Shown one piece after another: positions 23,198 through 30,480 of a stretch of 41,770 nt of DNA (its first letter is position 1; every line of letters starts with the position of its first letter). The notes under the pieces are model-generated. The model was not told the DNA's origin, did not search any database, and saw only the letters and a program-made list of their open reading frames with translations. A program made the translations under genes and the position numbers. Source of the DNA: a virus; IMG/VR virus record IMGVR_UViG_3300031730_000012, positions 1 to 41,770 of that record. The stretch is one strand, 5' to 3'.

Positions 23198-23434
23198 TCA
23201 GGTGTCGGTCTCGGGGTCCTCGGAAAGCGCTGGCCGATGCTTGGCCATCCAGCGGTCGACGTCCTCGATCAGCCACACCTGGATGTTGCCGGGCAGCGTG
23301 TCGAACGGCTCGGGGAAGTTCAGGCGGCGGTCGTTGACGACTTGGAGAGCGCGCTGCCGGGTGACGCCGAGCAGGTCGGCGATGTCCCCCGTCGTGTAGA
23401 GCTTCCTCGGCACGTTGATCACCGTACGTACCAA
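23198..23434 (-). CDS. AlpA/MerR-like HTH protein, copy B, 78 aa or less
   Basis: The helix-turn-helix is TTGDIADLLGVTRQRALQVV, followed by NFPEPFDTLPGNIQVWLIED and a DRWMAKH helix. It is a paralogue of copy A. The listed start is TTG; a GTG at 23422 gives 74 residues and is as likely, as neither has a clear ribosome site. It may be leaderless. Probable role: transcription control or excision. Confidence 0.65.
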   Translation of the reverse strand: MVRTVINVPRKLYTTGDIADLLGVTRQRALQVVNDRRLNFPEPFDTLPGNIQVWLIEDVDRWMAKHRPALSEDPETDT

Positions 23435-23463
23435 GGCGCTTTACGTTGGGTGTAACCAGCGTC

Positions 23464-23492
23464 TTTACCATCGACTTGTCGACGGGTAACCT
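23464..23492 (+). promoter_or_regulatory. Plus-strand promoter of module B
   Basis: TTTACC at 23464-23469 and TAACCT at 23487-23492 are spaced by 17 nt beginning ATCG, just as in copy A. It points at the 57-residue gene at 23570. Confidence 0.5.
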
Positions 23493-23506
23493 CCCGTGCA
23501 CAAGGC

Positions 23507-23539
23507 GACGGGCAAAATCCCTGGCCGGGCGCGCCCGTC
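23507..23539 (+). promoter_or_regulatory. Conserved 33-nt leader hairpin (copy B)
   Basis: GACGGGC at 23507-23513 pairs with GCCCGTC at 23533-23539. The loop holds CTGGCCGGG, shared (as TTGGCCGGG) with copy A at 23092-23124, which is also 33 nt. It lies in the 5' leader of the 23570 gene, before a GGGAG ribosome site. It may be an RNA control element or a protein-binding DNA site. Confidence 0.4.
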
Positions 23540-23569
23540 GTCGCCCGACACCGATGGGAGATCGCTCAG

Positions 23570-23743
23570 ATGCGCCTGATGCGACAACTTTGGCTTTTGA
23601 TCAACTGGCGGCGGCGCCGCCTCTACCGCGCGGCGGTCGCCGAGACGCGCCGGTGGCAGCGCGAAGAGCGCGAGAAGATGGCGCAGTACTGCCCCCACGT
23701 GCGGCGCATCATCGCGGATGACGGCGGCCGGTCATGGCGGTAG
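23570..23743 (+). CDS. Small basic protein, 57 aa
   Basis: The very Arg-rich product (MRLMRQLWLLINWRRRRLYR start) is helical with a hydrophobic face. GGGAG lies about 9 nt upstream, behind the promoter and leader hairpin. It overlaps the next gene by 10 bp. No family is recognised; the basic helix could bind nucleic acid or membrane. Confidence 0.45.
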   Translation: MRLMRQLWLLINWRRRRLYRAAVAETRRWQREEREKMAQYCPHVRRIIADDGGRSWR

Positions 23744-24177
23744 TCGGCGGCGCGTCCCACTACGACCTGCCGCCCGGCGACGAGCTGAGCTGGCGCAACC
23801 GGCGCATCATCGCCGAGCGCATGCGCTGGCCCGCGGGCGCCCTCGAGGCGTGCGAGGAGATCGAGCGTACGCACCCCGGCTGGTCGCCCAGCTGGCACGA
23901 CGCGAACATCTACCCGGGCTTCGAAGCGCCCGCGGGGTACTACGCCCTGCGACTCGAGCGGAACCGGGGCGAGGGCCCCGCCTATGGCGTGGACGCCGCA
24001 GCGCTGACCGCGGCGATCGAGGCGGTGTTCAGTCGCTGTCCCACCTGCGGCCTGCGCTATCCGGTCCCACCGGACAGCGACATCCCGCTACACGAGGCCC
24101 CGGGTACGGGCCGCCGGTGCGATGTCCATTGGAGCAGGCGCACCGTCGAGGCCGAGCCCGGCAGCTGCGTCGCCTGA
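23734..24177 (+). CDS. Hypothetical protein, 147 aa
   Basis: The protein has a helical N-terminus (ELSWRNRRIIAERMRWPAGA), a middle with HPGWSPSWHDANIYPGF, and a late CPTCGLRY Cys pair with a further Cys (GRRCDVHW), so a zinc site is possible. I do not recognise the family. It lies between the regulatory module and the membrane-protein gene on the other strand. Confidence 0.55.
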   Translation: MAVVGGASHYDLPPGDELSWRNRRIIAERMRWPAGALEACEEIERTHPGWSPSWHDANIYPGFEAPAGYYALRLERNRGEGPAYGVDAAALTAAIEAVFSRCPTCGLRYPVPPDSDIPLHEAPGTGRRCDVHWSRRTVEAEPGSCVA

Positions 24178-24204
24178 CGTTCCGCCCGCCGCGCCCGGTG
24201 CAGC

Positions 24205-24218
24205 CAGACGACCGTCTG
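24205..24218. terminator. Short hairpin between convergent genes
   Basis: CAGACG and CGTCTG are separated by 2 nt. The gap between the two convergent stops is only about 45 bp. The stem is too short to be a convincing terminator. Confidence 0.2.
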
Positions 24219-24222
24219 AGGC

Positions 24223-24996
24223 TTAACCCGTGCAGGACTGATAGGCCTTGGAGTACCCCGGGTCGCCTGCGGCGTCAGCCGACTCCCGATACTTCCCGCC
24301 GCCGTAACCCCAGCCAGGCCTTGCGCCCGTCTCGGCGCCGATGATCGAGAATAGGTGGCGGCCGTCGGCACAGTCCGAGTTGCCGATGAACTGCATGCCA
24401 CCGCTGGCGTCTACGCAGCCGGCCAGCGCCTTTTCTTCGTCGATGACCTTGCCGGGCTGAAACACTTCGGAGCACTTCGGAGTGGCGGCGGCGGTGGGCG
24501 CTGCGCCAGGGGCGCCGCTGGCGTTGCCAGCGAGGTTCATGTCGACGATGACGCCGCGGTCGGCGCAAGCCGACTGCAGGGCTGTCGCCTGTGTCATGAG
24601 CGGTCCCATGTAGGCGAGCGCGCCGAGTCCCGGATCGGCGCCGAGCTTGCTCATCTGCCACACGACGTCGACCAGCTTGGTGCCATGATCGCGAATGTCG
24701 CCGTACCGAGAGTCCTCGAACTGGCCGCGGAGCTGCTTGTACTCCGCCTCGGTCATCTGGGCCGAGTTCTTGGCTGGCGCCGTCTTGGCGTTGTCGCGCA
24801 TGGCCTTGCAGGCGGCTACGCCGGAGTCCTCTCGGATCACCTGGTCGTAGATGACCCAGGAGACGCCGGCGAGGAAGACGATCGCGACGGCCAAGACGAG
24901 CCACGGCCAGAGCGCCCGTCGCTGCGGAGGGGCGACAGCCGGCGTGGGCACGGGCGGCCAGTATTGATCGTTTCCGGGGACTATCGGCGTGCTCAT
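24223..24996 (-). CDS. Membrane-anchored exported protein, lysogenic-conversion candidate, 257 aa
   Basis: A Pro-rich N-terminus is followed by one membrane segment (about residues 29-50: WPWLVLAVAIVFLAGVSWVI) and a ~205-residue outer domain with several Cys (Cys63 in AACKAMRDN, and later CADRG, CSEVF, CVDAS, NSDCADG, YQSCTG). GAAGGA lies just before the ATG, which rules out the longer frame. It is transcribed toward the regulatory genes and sits beside attP, where phages keep host-expressed cargo. Function is not recognised. Confidence 0.6.
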   Translation of the reverse strand: MSTPIVPGNDQYWPPVPTPAVAPPQRRALWPWLVLAVAIVFLAGVSWVIYDQVIREDSGVAACKAMRDNAKTAPAKNSAQMTEAEYKQLRGQFEDSRYGDIRDHGTKLVDVVWQMSKLGADPGLGALAYMGPLMTQATALQSACADRGVIVDMNLAGNASGAPGAAPTAAATPKCSEVFQPGKVIDEEKALAGCVDASGGMQFIGNSDCADGRHLFSIIGAETGARPGWGYGGGKYRESADAAGDPGYSKAYQSCTG

Positions 24997-25215
24997 GGAC
25001 TGTCCTTCGAGGTGAGAGGCCGCGGCCGGGCGCATCGCGCAGTGTGCACTCTCAGCAGTGATCTAGCAACACATAGTCGCCGATCCGATCTGGACGGTGG
25101 ATCTCCACTCAACGATCATGCCCACCGGGGTCATGGTCACGGTCGATGCGTCAACCGTTTACCCAGCGTTAACTGGATCGGCGCCCGGCCTTCCATCCAC
25201 CGATAGGGAGCCACC
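24997..25215. promoter_or_regulatory. Divergent intergenic region between two exported-protein genes
   Basis: This gap holds the promoters of the two divergent genes. On plus, TTTACC near 25158 and TTAACT near 25170 look promoter-like but do not have a 17-nt spacing. GATAGGGAG just before 25216 is the ribosome site of the right gene. No large inverted repeat is visible. Confidence 0.35.
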
Positions 25216-25812
25216 ATGCACAGCCAAACCGGCATCGTTGCCGGACTGGCCCTGATCATCGTCATCCTCACCGCCGACCCGGCCGCCGCCGATCCGGTGC
25301 TGCCGCTGCCGGTGGTGTCCATCGACCTACTGCCCGACCGCAACCCGCACACCACCACGGCCACCACCGCGCCGCCGGCGACGACCCAGACCCCGTCGCC
25401 GAAGCCGGCCAGCGCAAAGCCGATCAAGACCACCACGAGGGAGCAGCACGCAGTGCGCACAAACGGGGGCGGCACGAACGGTGTCGCGCAACACGAAAAG
25501 GCGACCCAGACCCCGTCGCCGAAGCCGACGTTGAGACCAGCGGCTCCTGAGCCGCCGAGGGAGGCCGCCGGGCCGAACGACAACATGGTCGGCCGACGCG
25601 ATCGCTGGTTTGATCTGGCCGCGCTCGCCCTCGTGGCGCTCGTGGCAGCGGCCTTCATGCCGTGGCGCCCGCGATCGCCTCGGCCGCGGACCACGCCGCC
25701 GCGCGGCATACCGCCGTGCATCGACCCCGAGACGGCTGTCGATGCCCTCTTGGTCGAGGTGTACCGGGACGGGTACGGGGACGGCTACGTCGACTGCACC
25801 ACGCTGAAGTGA
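25216..25812 (+). CDS. Secreted/membrane Pro-Thr-rich protein, lysogenic-conversion candidate, 198 aa
   Basis: A signal-peptide-like start (LALIIVILTADPAAADP, cut near residue 25) leads to a Thr/Pro-rich outer stretch with the repeated TQTPSPKP, then a membrane segment (about 131-150: LAALALVALVAAAFMPW) and a short basic cytoplasmic tail. Exact 26-bp repeats at 25382-25407 and 25502-25527 encode TQTPSPKP. It could alter the lysogen surface; no enzyme motif is seen. Confidence 0.6.
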   Translation: MHSQTGIVAGLALIIVILTADPAAADPVLPLPVVSIDLLPDRNPHTTTATTAPPATTQTPSPKPASAKPIKTTTREQHAVRTNGGGTNGVAQHEKATQTPSPKPTLRPAAPEPPREAAGPNDNMVGRRDRWFDLAALALVALVAAAFMPWRPRSPRPRTTPPRGIPPCIDPETAVDALLVEVYRDGYGDGYVDCTTLK

Positions 25813-25848
25813 AGTCCTAGCCGATTCCCCTACCAGTCCCCTAAAGCA

Positions 25849-25879
25849 GTGGGCCCCGGTCTTCAAGACCGGGGCCCAC
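25849..25879. terminator. Bidirectional hairpin terminator next to attP
   Basis: GTGGGCCCCGGTC at 25849-25861 pairs with GACCGGGGCCCAC at 25867-25879 around a TTCAA loop. CTGCATGTTTGG follows. It separates the surface-protein gene from attP and the integrase. Confidence 0.7.
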
Positions 25880-25903
25880 CTGCATGTTTGGAGATCTACT
25901 TCT

Positions 25904-25933
25904 GTGTCCGGAGGGGGACTTGAACCCCCTCCA
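25904..25933 (-). other. attP core candidate: 3' end of a tRNA gene
   Basis: On the minus strand this reads as a tRNA T arm and acceptor 3' strand: GGGGG, loop TTCAAGT, CCCCC (25913-25929), then TCCGGAC (25906-25912) and discriminator A. No full tRNA is present, so it is a phage-carried 3' fragment that restores the host tRNA on integration. It lies directly downstream of the integrase, in the same orientation. I cannot fix the amino acid. Confidence 0.7.
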
Positions 25934-25950
25934 CCCCCCTGGTCAGTAGG

Positions 25951-27132
25951 TCAGGATGCCGTCTGACCTGCTGGTTCTTCCTCGCTCTCCCCCGTTGATT
26001 CCCGTTGTTCCCCGCCGGGTTCCCCTAGGATTCCCCTAAAGTCGATCTTGCAGAGGGAGTGCTCCGTGGCCGCGATGATGTTGTCGTCCACGATCGGCAG
26101 CAAGTGCCCGTACATGTCCGATGTGACCGTGATCGAGCTATGACCGAAGCGGCGCTGAATGCCGGTGAGCGGCACGCCGTCTGAGATCAGGTGCGCCGCA
26201 TGGGTGTGCCGAAGGTCGTGGATGCGCAGCCCGACAAGACCGGCCCGCGCCGCACAGGCCACGAAGAGCCGCCAGAACCTTCGGTAGCGCACCGCGCCGC
26301 CGTCCGGCTCGCGGAACACGTACGCGTCGCGGTGCTGCATCGCCACCGCCGGAATGAGCAGCTCCGCCACGTCCTGCGGGTAGGTCACCGTACGCCGGGA
26401 CTCGGCCGTCTTCGGTGGGCCTGTGACGAGCGGCTGACCGGGGGACAACTCGTGCAGCGTCTCTTCCACGCGCAGCGTCCGCGCCAGCACATCCACGCGC
26501 TGGATCTTCAGCCCGGCCACCTCCGACCAGCGCAGGCCCGTGGCGACCAGCAGCACAACGAGCGGACGCCAGTACGCCGGCATCGCCATGACCAGCCGGC
26601 CGATCTCCGCCTCGTCCAGGTATCGCTGCTCCCTGAACTCGACCTTGGGCAGGCCGGTGCGGTAGCACGGATTCTTGCGGACCATCCGCTCATCGACGGC
26701 GCCCTGGAGGATGGAGTACAGGACACCGTGGACGTTGCGGATCGTCTTCTCCGCCAGCGGATAGCGGTCCATCTCCTCATCCCCGGAGAGCAACAGGGAT
26801 ACCCAGCTCTTGATGATCAGCGGAGTCAGCTCGTCGAGGCGGTACTCCCCCAGCAGCGGCAGGATGTGGTTGCGCACCCGGGCGCCCTCGCTCTTGCGTG
26901 AGCTTGGCCTGAGGCCGGCCTCGTGCGTCGGCCAGAAGAGCGCGGTCCACTCCTCGAGGGTGATCCGGCCGCCCCGCGGGTCGATGTATTCGCCCCTGAG
27001 CCGGTCCCCCTCGAGGAGCGTCATCGCCTTCTTGGCCACGGTCTTGTTCGGATAGCCCGACTCGACGGTCACCTTCCTGCCGGCGACCAGGTCGCGGATG
27101 CGGTAGGTCGGCCCGTTCTTCTCGACCCACAT
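25951..27132 (-). CDS. int: Tyrosine integrase
   Basis: The 393-residue protein has an N-terminal arm-binding region (about 1-55), an SAM-like core-binding domain (about 58-160) and the catalytic domain with Arg201 (ATGLRWSEVAGL), Lys241 (GPPKTAESRR), His305 and Arg308 (HDLRHTHAAHL), His331 (FGHSSI) and Tyr341 (TSDMYGHL). It recombines phage attP with host attB. Its gene ends about 20 bp from the tRNA-like attP core, the usual arrangement. All catalytic residues are present, so it should be active. Confidence 0.95.
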   Translation of the reverse strand: MWVEKNGPTYRIRDLVAGRKVTVESGYPNKTVAKKAMTLLEGDRLRGEYIDPRGGRITLEEWTALFWPTHEAGLRPSSRKSEGARVRNHILPLLGEYRLDELTPLIIKSWVSLLLSGDEEMDRYPLAEKTIRNVHGVLYSILQGAVDERMVRKNPCYRTGLPKVEFREQRYLDEAEIGRLVMAMPAYWRPLVVLLVATGLRWSEVAGLKIQRVDVLARTLRVEETLHELSPGQPLVTGPPKTAESRRTVTYPQDVAELLIPAVAMQHRDAYVFREPDGGAVRYRRFWRLFVACAARAGLVGLRIHDLRHTHAAHLISDGVPLTGIQRRFGHSSITVTSDMYGHLLPIVDDNIIAATEHSLCKIDFRGILGEPGGEQRESTGESEEEPAGQTAS

Positions 27133-27134
27133 GC

Positions 27135-27542
27135 TCAGCCCACCTCGGGCTGCTTGGGGGCTACGTCGATCATCGCCTGGAAGTCGGCGAGCCGCTCCAG
27201 CCGGTCGCGTTCGCGGCGCTCGTAGAGCTTGCCCAGCATCGTCTGCTTCAGCTCGTCGTCAACCGGCGCCCGCATGATCAGCGCAACTTCCTCATCCTTC
27301 TCCGGCTGCCCCTCCGCATCGCCGGCGGCCCGTAGTGCGTTCTCCACGTTGTCGTCGAGCGCCTTCGCGATGGCGCGGACGCTGTTGACGTTGACCCCGG
27401 CGCCGCCCTTCATCCACTTGAAGATCGTTCCCCGGTTGATCCCGGCTTCGCGGGCCAGGCGGGCAACGCTCCATCCGGGGCGGTCGGTCATGCGGCGTAG
27501 GTAACCGGCCCAGTCTTCGCGGGGCTGGGATGCGTCGCTCAT
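27135..27542 (-). CDS. Repressor-like HTH protein, 135 aa
   Basis: A helix-turn-helix (WSVARLAREAGINRGTIFKW) fits the Cro/CI-type fold, followed by a helical tail (LKQTMLGKLYERRERDRLER) that may dimerise. It is divergent from the Cro-like gene at 27826 across an operator-rich gap, the classic immunity layout. Start MSDASQ is used; MPM at 27548 is possible. The palindrome at 27545-27557 abuts the start and could allow autoregulation. It has no cleavage motif of the LexA type. It lies 2 bp before the integrase start and is likely cotranscribed with it. Confidence 0.75.
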   Translation of the reverse strand: MSDASQPREDWAGYLRRMTDRPGWSVARLAREAGINRGTIFKWMKGGAGVNVNSVRAIAKALDDNVENALRAAGDAEGQPEKDEEVALIMRAPVDDELKQTMLGKLYERRERDRLERLADFQAMIDVAPKQPEVG

Positions 27543-27544
27543 AG

Positions 27545-27557
27545 GCATACGGTATGC
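27545..27557. promoter_or_regulatory. Palindromic operator candidate at repressor start
   Basis: GCATAC-G-GTATGC is a perfect 13-bp dyad that abuts the repressor ATG. It can bind a dimeric regulator, most likely the repressor itself. Confidence 0.5.
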
Positions 27558-27588
27558 GGTATCTGAGCTGCACCGATACGTCCACGGG

Positions 27589-27850
27589 CGTCGCCCTTTA
27601 GCGTCGCTGCGCAGCGACGCTTTCTTACGACGGCTGGCCTGCCCGTCCGATGCGTACGGCGTGCTCATCCGCTGCGCTCGCATAGTTCGACCCCCATCAA
27701 TAACGTCTCTCTATAGCGACGGTACAGGACTGACCGTGGGGGGTACACCTCAGCCGAACGGATGAAAACGACGCTAGAAGGCGTCGCACCTTGCGTCGGG
27801 AAATAGCGACGGTTAGCTTGGTCTCATGCCACCGACACAAAAAAGCGACG
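27589..27850. promoter_or_regulatory. Immunity control region with seven GCGACG/CGTCGC sites
   Basis: The 6-mer or its complement occurs at 27589, 27602, 27614, 27716, 27782, 27806 and 27845. The pair at 27601-27620 forms a perfect 20-bp palindrome GCGTCGCTGCGCAGCGACGC. The longer ATAGCGACGGT occurs exactly twice, 27713-27723 and 27803-27813, the second 12 bp before the Cro-like ATG. The region divides repressor and Cro-like genes, so these are likely operators. Confidence 0.55.
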
Positions 27851-28104
27851 CACCGTCGTCGAAAGCCGACGCTGCCGTTAGGCTCCGCGTCGACGAGTAC
27901 GACCGGCTGGCCGCGAAGAAGGGCGCCAAGACCGTCGTCGCCGCCGCCGGCCTGCACCGGCTGGCGCGGACCACCCTCTTCGACTACCGGTCGGGGCGCA
28001 AGACCCCGAACCTGGCGACGGCGATGAACATGGCCGCCGACCTCGGAACCACCGTCGAGAAGCTGTTCGAGCTCCGCCGGCGCAACGGCGGGCGGCAGGC
28101 ATGA
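27826..28104 (+). CDS. Cro-like XRE-type HTH protein, 92 aa
   Basis: A Cro/CI-like helix-turn-helix runs from about residue 35 to 75 (VAAAGLHRLARTTLFDYRSG, then TPNLATAMNMAADLGTTVEK). A polar N-terminus precedes it. No ribosome site is seen before the ATG, so translation may be leaderless, common in actinobacteria. It starts the rightward early operon and opposes the repressor. Confidence 0.7.
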   Translation: MPPTQKSDAPSSKADAAVRLRVDEYDRLAAKKGAKTVVAAAGLHRLARTTLFDYRSGRKTPNLATAMNMAADLGTTVEKLFELRRRNGGRQA

Positions 28105-28445
28105 GCGACGGGCTGCGCAACGTCAAGGAGGCGGCGGCCTATCTCGGCATCCCGCCGAAGACGCTCTACGCGCTGACCGCCGCGCGGGCCGTGCCGTTCA
28201 GCCGGCCCGCCGGCACGAAGCACATCCGTTTCACCCAGGAGCACCTCGACCAGATCGTGGCCGATGGTGAGCAACCCGTCTTGACGCCGCCGACCCGGCT
28301 CCAGCTCGTCGCCGCCCGTGCCGCGCAAGGCAACGCCACCGGCCCGCGTCCGCCGGCCGGGCCGCCCCGGACTCAGCCCAAGCCGAGGCCACAGCCCAAG
28401 CCACGACCGCAGCCCAAGCCGAAGCCGAAAGGAGCGGCGGCATGA
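28101..28445 (+). CDS. Excisionase-like HTH protein with PKP repeats, 114 aa
   Basis: The N-terminal ~55 residues form the MerR/excisionase-type winged helix (NVKEAAAYLGIPPKTLYALT, HIRFTQEHLDQIV), used by Xis to bend DNA at attP. The C-terminal third is a Pro/Lys/Arg/Gln repeat tail (PKPRPQ units). It overlaps the Cro-like gene by 4 bp. Xis function is inferred from fold and place; it could instead be a regulator. Confidence 0.65.
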   Translation: MSDGLRNVKEAAAYLGIPPKTLYALTAARAVPFSRPAGTKHIRFTQEHLDQIVADGEQPVLTPPTRLQLVAARAAQGNATGPRPPAGPPRTQPKPRPQPKPRPQPKPKPKGAAA

Positions 28446-28945
28446 GCGATCCAGGACGCGATGAACCGTGGCGGTGCGGCATGAGCGACCACCTGTTCGA
28501 CCTGCTCTACGGCGACGTCATCGCGGCCCGTGCCGCGTTCGACCGCCTCACCAAGTCTCCGGCTCGCCGGTCCCCCACATCTCCGGCTGGCGAGCCGGTC
28601 CTACCTCCCGTACCTGCGGGTGAGTGCCGTACGCCCGGCTCCACCGCTGTGGTTGCTGCCGCGGCGCGTGAAAGCACTGAGTTGGTGGAGCTCAGTGCAG
28701 GCGCAATCTCCGATCCCCGGCGCGGCAGGGAAGGGGCCATTCGTGGTCTTGCCGCGTCGGGGGTCGGCCCAGCACACGAGCCGGATCGGCCGACCGCGCC
28801 GGGTCTGCCGCCGAGGCCGATCGACTACCCGCGCCCGACGGTGCCGAGCGTGGACGAGATCTTCGCCGCCGCTGACGCTCTCGGCCTGGACCCGGCGCGT
28901 CTCAGGGCCGCCGTCGTGCGGCGCGCGTTCGGACGGCTGCGGTGA
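28442..28945 (+). CDS. Hypothetical protein, 167 aa
   Basis: Two short folded parts (HLFDLLYGDVIAARAAFDRL near the start, and PTVPSVDEIFAAADALGLDP at the end) are joined by a Pro/Ser-rich linker. No family is recognised. The ATG overlaps the upstream stop by 4 bp; an ATG at 28481 is also possible. Confidence 0.5.
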   Translation: MSDPGRDEPWRCGMSDHLFDLLYGDVIAARAAFDRLTKSPARRSPTSPAGEPVLPPVPAGECRTPGSTAVVAAAARESTELVELSAGAISDPRRGREGAIRGLAASGVGPAHEPDRPTAPGLPPRPIDYPRPTVPSVDEIFAAADALGLDPARLRAAVVRRAFGRLR

Positions 28946-29031
28946 GCGCGACCCGAACACGGCGGTCGACGAAGCCGGGCGACCTCCGGCCGTTCACCGT
29001 CCCCCGCCCCGGCGCGAGGCCGCGCCGCTGA
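28942..29031 (+). CDS. Possible 29-residue basic peptide
   Basis: A GTG overlaps the upstream stop by 4 bp and opens a short Arg/Pro-rich frame (MSATRTRRSTKPGDLRPF start). Only the coupling supports it. The rest of the gap to 29109 shows a GAAGAAAGGA ribosome site for the next gene and nothing else. Confidence 0.25.
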   Translation: MSATRTRRSTKPGDLRPFTVPRPGARPRR

Positions 29032-29109
29032 GCAAGAAGCGGGCCACCCGGATAGCGCCCGGATAGCCCGCCGATCACCGGAAACCTCCCGACGAAGAAA
29101 GGACCTCCG

Positions 29110-30480
29110 ATGACCAACCCGATCGTACAGCCGGACGACGCCGCCAAGCGCGCCGCGAAGATCGCTGCGATCCGCAACCTTGCCGACTGGCTGACCGACA
29201 ACCCCGCCGCGCCGGTGCCGACCCTGGACCTCCACAGGCACCTGGGCAACAACGACGGCACCGAGGCCGAGAACCTGGCCACCGTTCGGAGCCTCGCCGT
29301 CAGCCTCGGCGTCGACGCCGACGAGGAGCTCGACGACCGCACCGTCCTGCGTGTTCGCGTCAACGAGCACGTCTGGTACGAGCTGTTCGCCTGGCACAAG
29401 AGCGGCAGGGATGCGCTCGGCGAGTTGGAGCGCCTGCGTGCCGAGGTCGCCGAGCTGCGTTCCGGTGCCGCCTCGACCAAGCCGGACGCGACCGGGCTGG
29501 GCTACTCCCGCACCGACGGCGAGCCGGACGACCCGACGCCCGTGTCGCCTGCCCGCGTACCGCTGCACACCGGCGGCATGGTCGGACCGCTCGACGGTGG
29601 CGAGCTGGTCGACGAGACCGAGCCGGCCGCCGAGCATCGCCACGCCGGTGGGAGCGCCGGGGGCTTCGGCGAGAACAGCGCCGAATGCGCGTGCGGCACG
29701 ACCTTCGACGGCTTCGACACGCCCGCCGAGGCAACGAAGCTGCTGGCTCTGCACATCGAGGCGGCGACATCGGCGACGGGTCTGACCCGCGCGGCCGACC
29801 AGACGCGGGGCGTGCTGGCCTTCACGACGCCGGTCGTCGCCTACTTCTCCTTCGGTCACGGCCAGTCGGACCCGCGCACGGGCAAGCGCCTGCTCGACCA
29901 CTACGTGACCATCGTCGCGCCGACGTACGAGGAGTGCCGGGAGGCGATGCTCGGGAGCCGCTTCGGTCGGGCGTGGTCCTTCGACTATCTGGCGGGGACG
30001 GCACGGGCGACGGAGTGGATTCCGCGCTGGACGGAGCACGAGGTGATCGTCGCGCCGGGCACCGACAAGGCGCTTGCCGAGTCGGCGCTGAACGCGGCGC
30101 GCGAGCTGCTGACCGGCGAGGACAACGAGCGGGCGAAGCAGGACGCGGGCCGCGTGTCCAACCTGAATCTGGCGCGCTACATCGCCGAGCGCGAGGACCG
30201 CCGCCGCTACCAGCGCCACTACCTCGGCCTGGAGGAGTCGGCCAAGCACAACCCGGCCGAGTTGAAGCCGTGGGAATCGAACGCCCCGCTGGCCGACCGG
30301 ATCGCCGAGTCGATGGTGCCGATCGCCGACGGTGCCGAGCCGCTGGTTTCGGACGAGACGATCGCCGAGGCCGCCGCGATGGAGGAACGCGACCGTCTCG
30401 CGGGCGGTCCGCCGTGGGAGGTCCCCGACCACCCGGACCACAACCTGCCGGGCGGCTGGCACCACGGGCAGATCCGCTGA
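29110..30480 (+). CDS. Large hypothetical early protein, 456 aa
   Basis: GAAAGGA precedes the ATG. The protein seems to have three parts: an N-terminal helical domain (about 1-100), an Asp/Pro-rich linker with a Cys pair (ECACGTTFDGFDTP near 190-205), and a C-terminal region (about 230-350) with the striking motif VVAYFSFGHGQSDPRTGKRL, then TIVAPTYEECREAMLGSRFG and WSFDYLAGTARA. The end is acidic. I do not recognise it. Its size and early place suggest a role in replication or host takeover. Confidence 0.6.
   Translation: MTNPIVQPDDAAKRAAKIAAIRNLADWLTDNPAAPVPTLDLHRHLGNNDGTEAENLATVRSLAVSLGVDADEELDDRTVLRVRVNEHVWYELFAWHKSGRDALGELERLRAEVAELRSGAASTKPDATGLGYSRTDGEPDDPTPVSPARVPLHTGGMVGPLDGGELVDETEPAAEHRHAGGSAGGFGENSAECACGTTFDGFDTPAEATKLLALHIEAATSATGLTRAADQTRGVLAFTTPVVAYFSFGHGQSDPRTGKRLLDHYVTIVAPTYEECREAMLGSRFGRAWSFDYLAGTARATEWIPRWTEHEVIVAPGTDKALAESALNAARELLTGEDNERAKQDAGRVSNLNLARYIAEREDRRRYQRHYLGLEESAKHNPAELKPWESNAPLADRIAESMVPIADGAEPLVSDETIAEAAAMEERDRLAGGPPWEVPDHPDHNLPGGWHHGQIR

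Noticed and set aside
23112-23399. Plus-strand frame of 95 codons within the regulatory module
   Set aside because: It runs through a terminator stem and antisense to HTH gene B, which is recognisable by its motif.
25904-25933. A complete tRNA gene at this site
   Set aside because: Only the T arm and acceptor 3' strand are present; upstream on the minus strand is no anticodon or D arm, so it is an att fragment.
28367-28436. CRISPR-like array at the PKP/PRP repeats
   Set aside because: The repeats are short in-frame Pro/Lys/Arg codons with no spacers; they belong to the excisionase-like protein tail.
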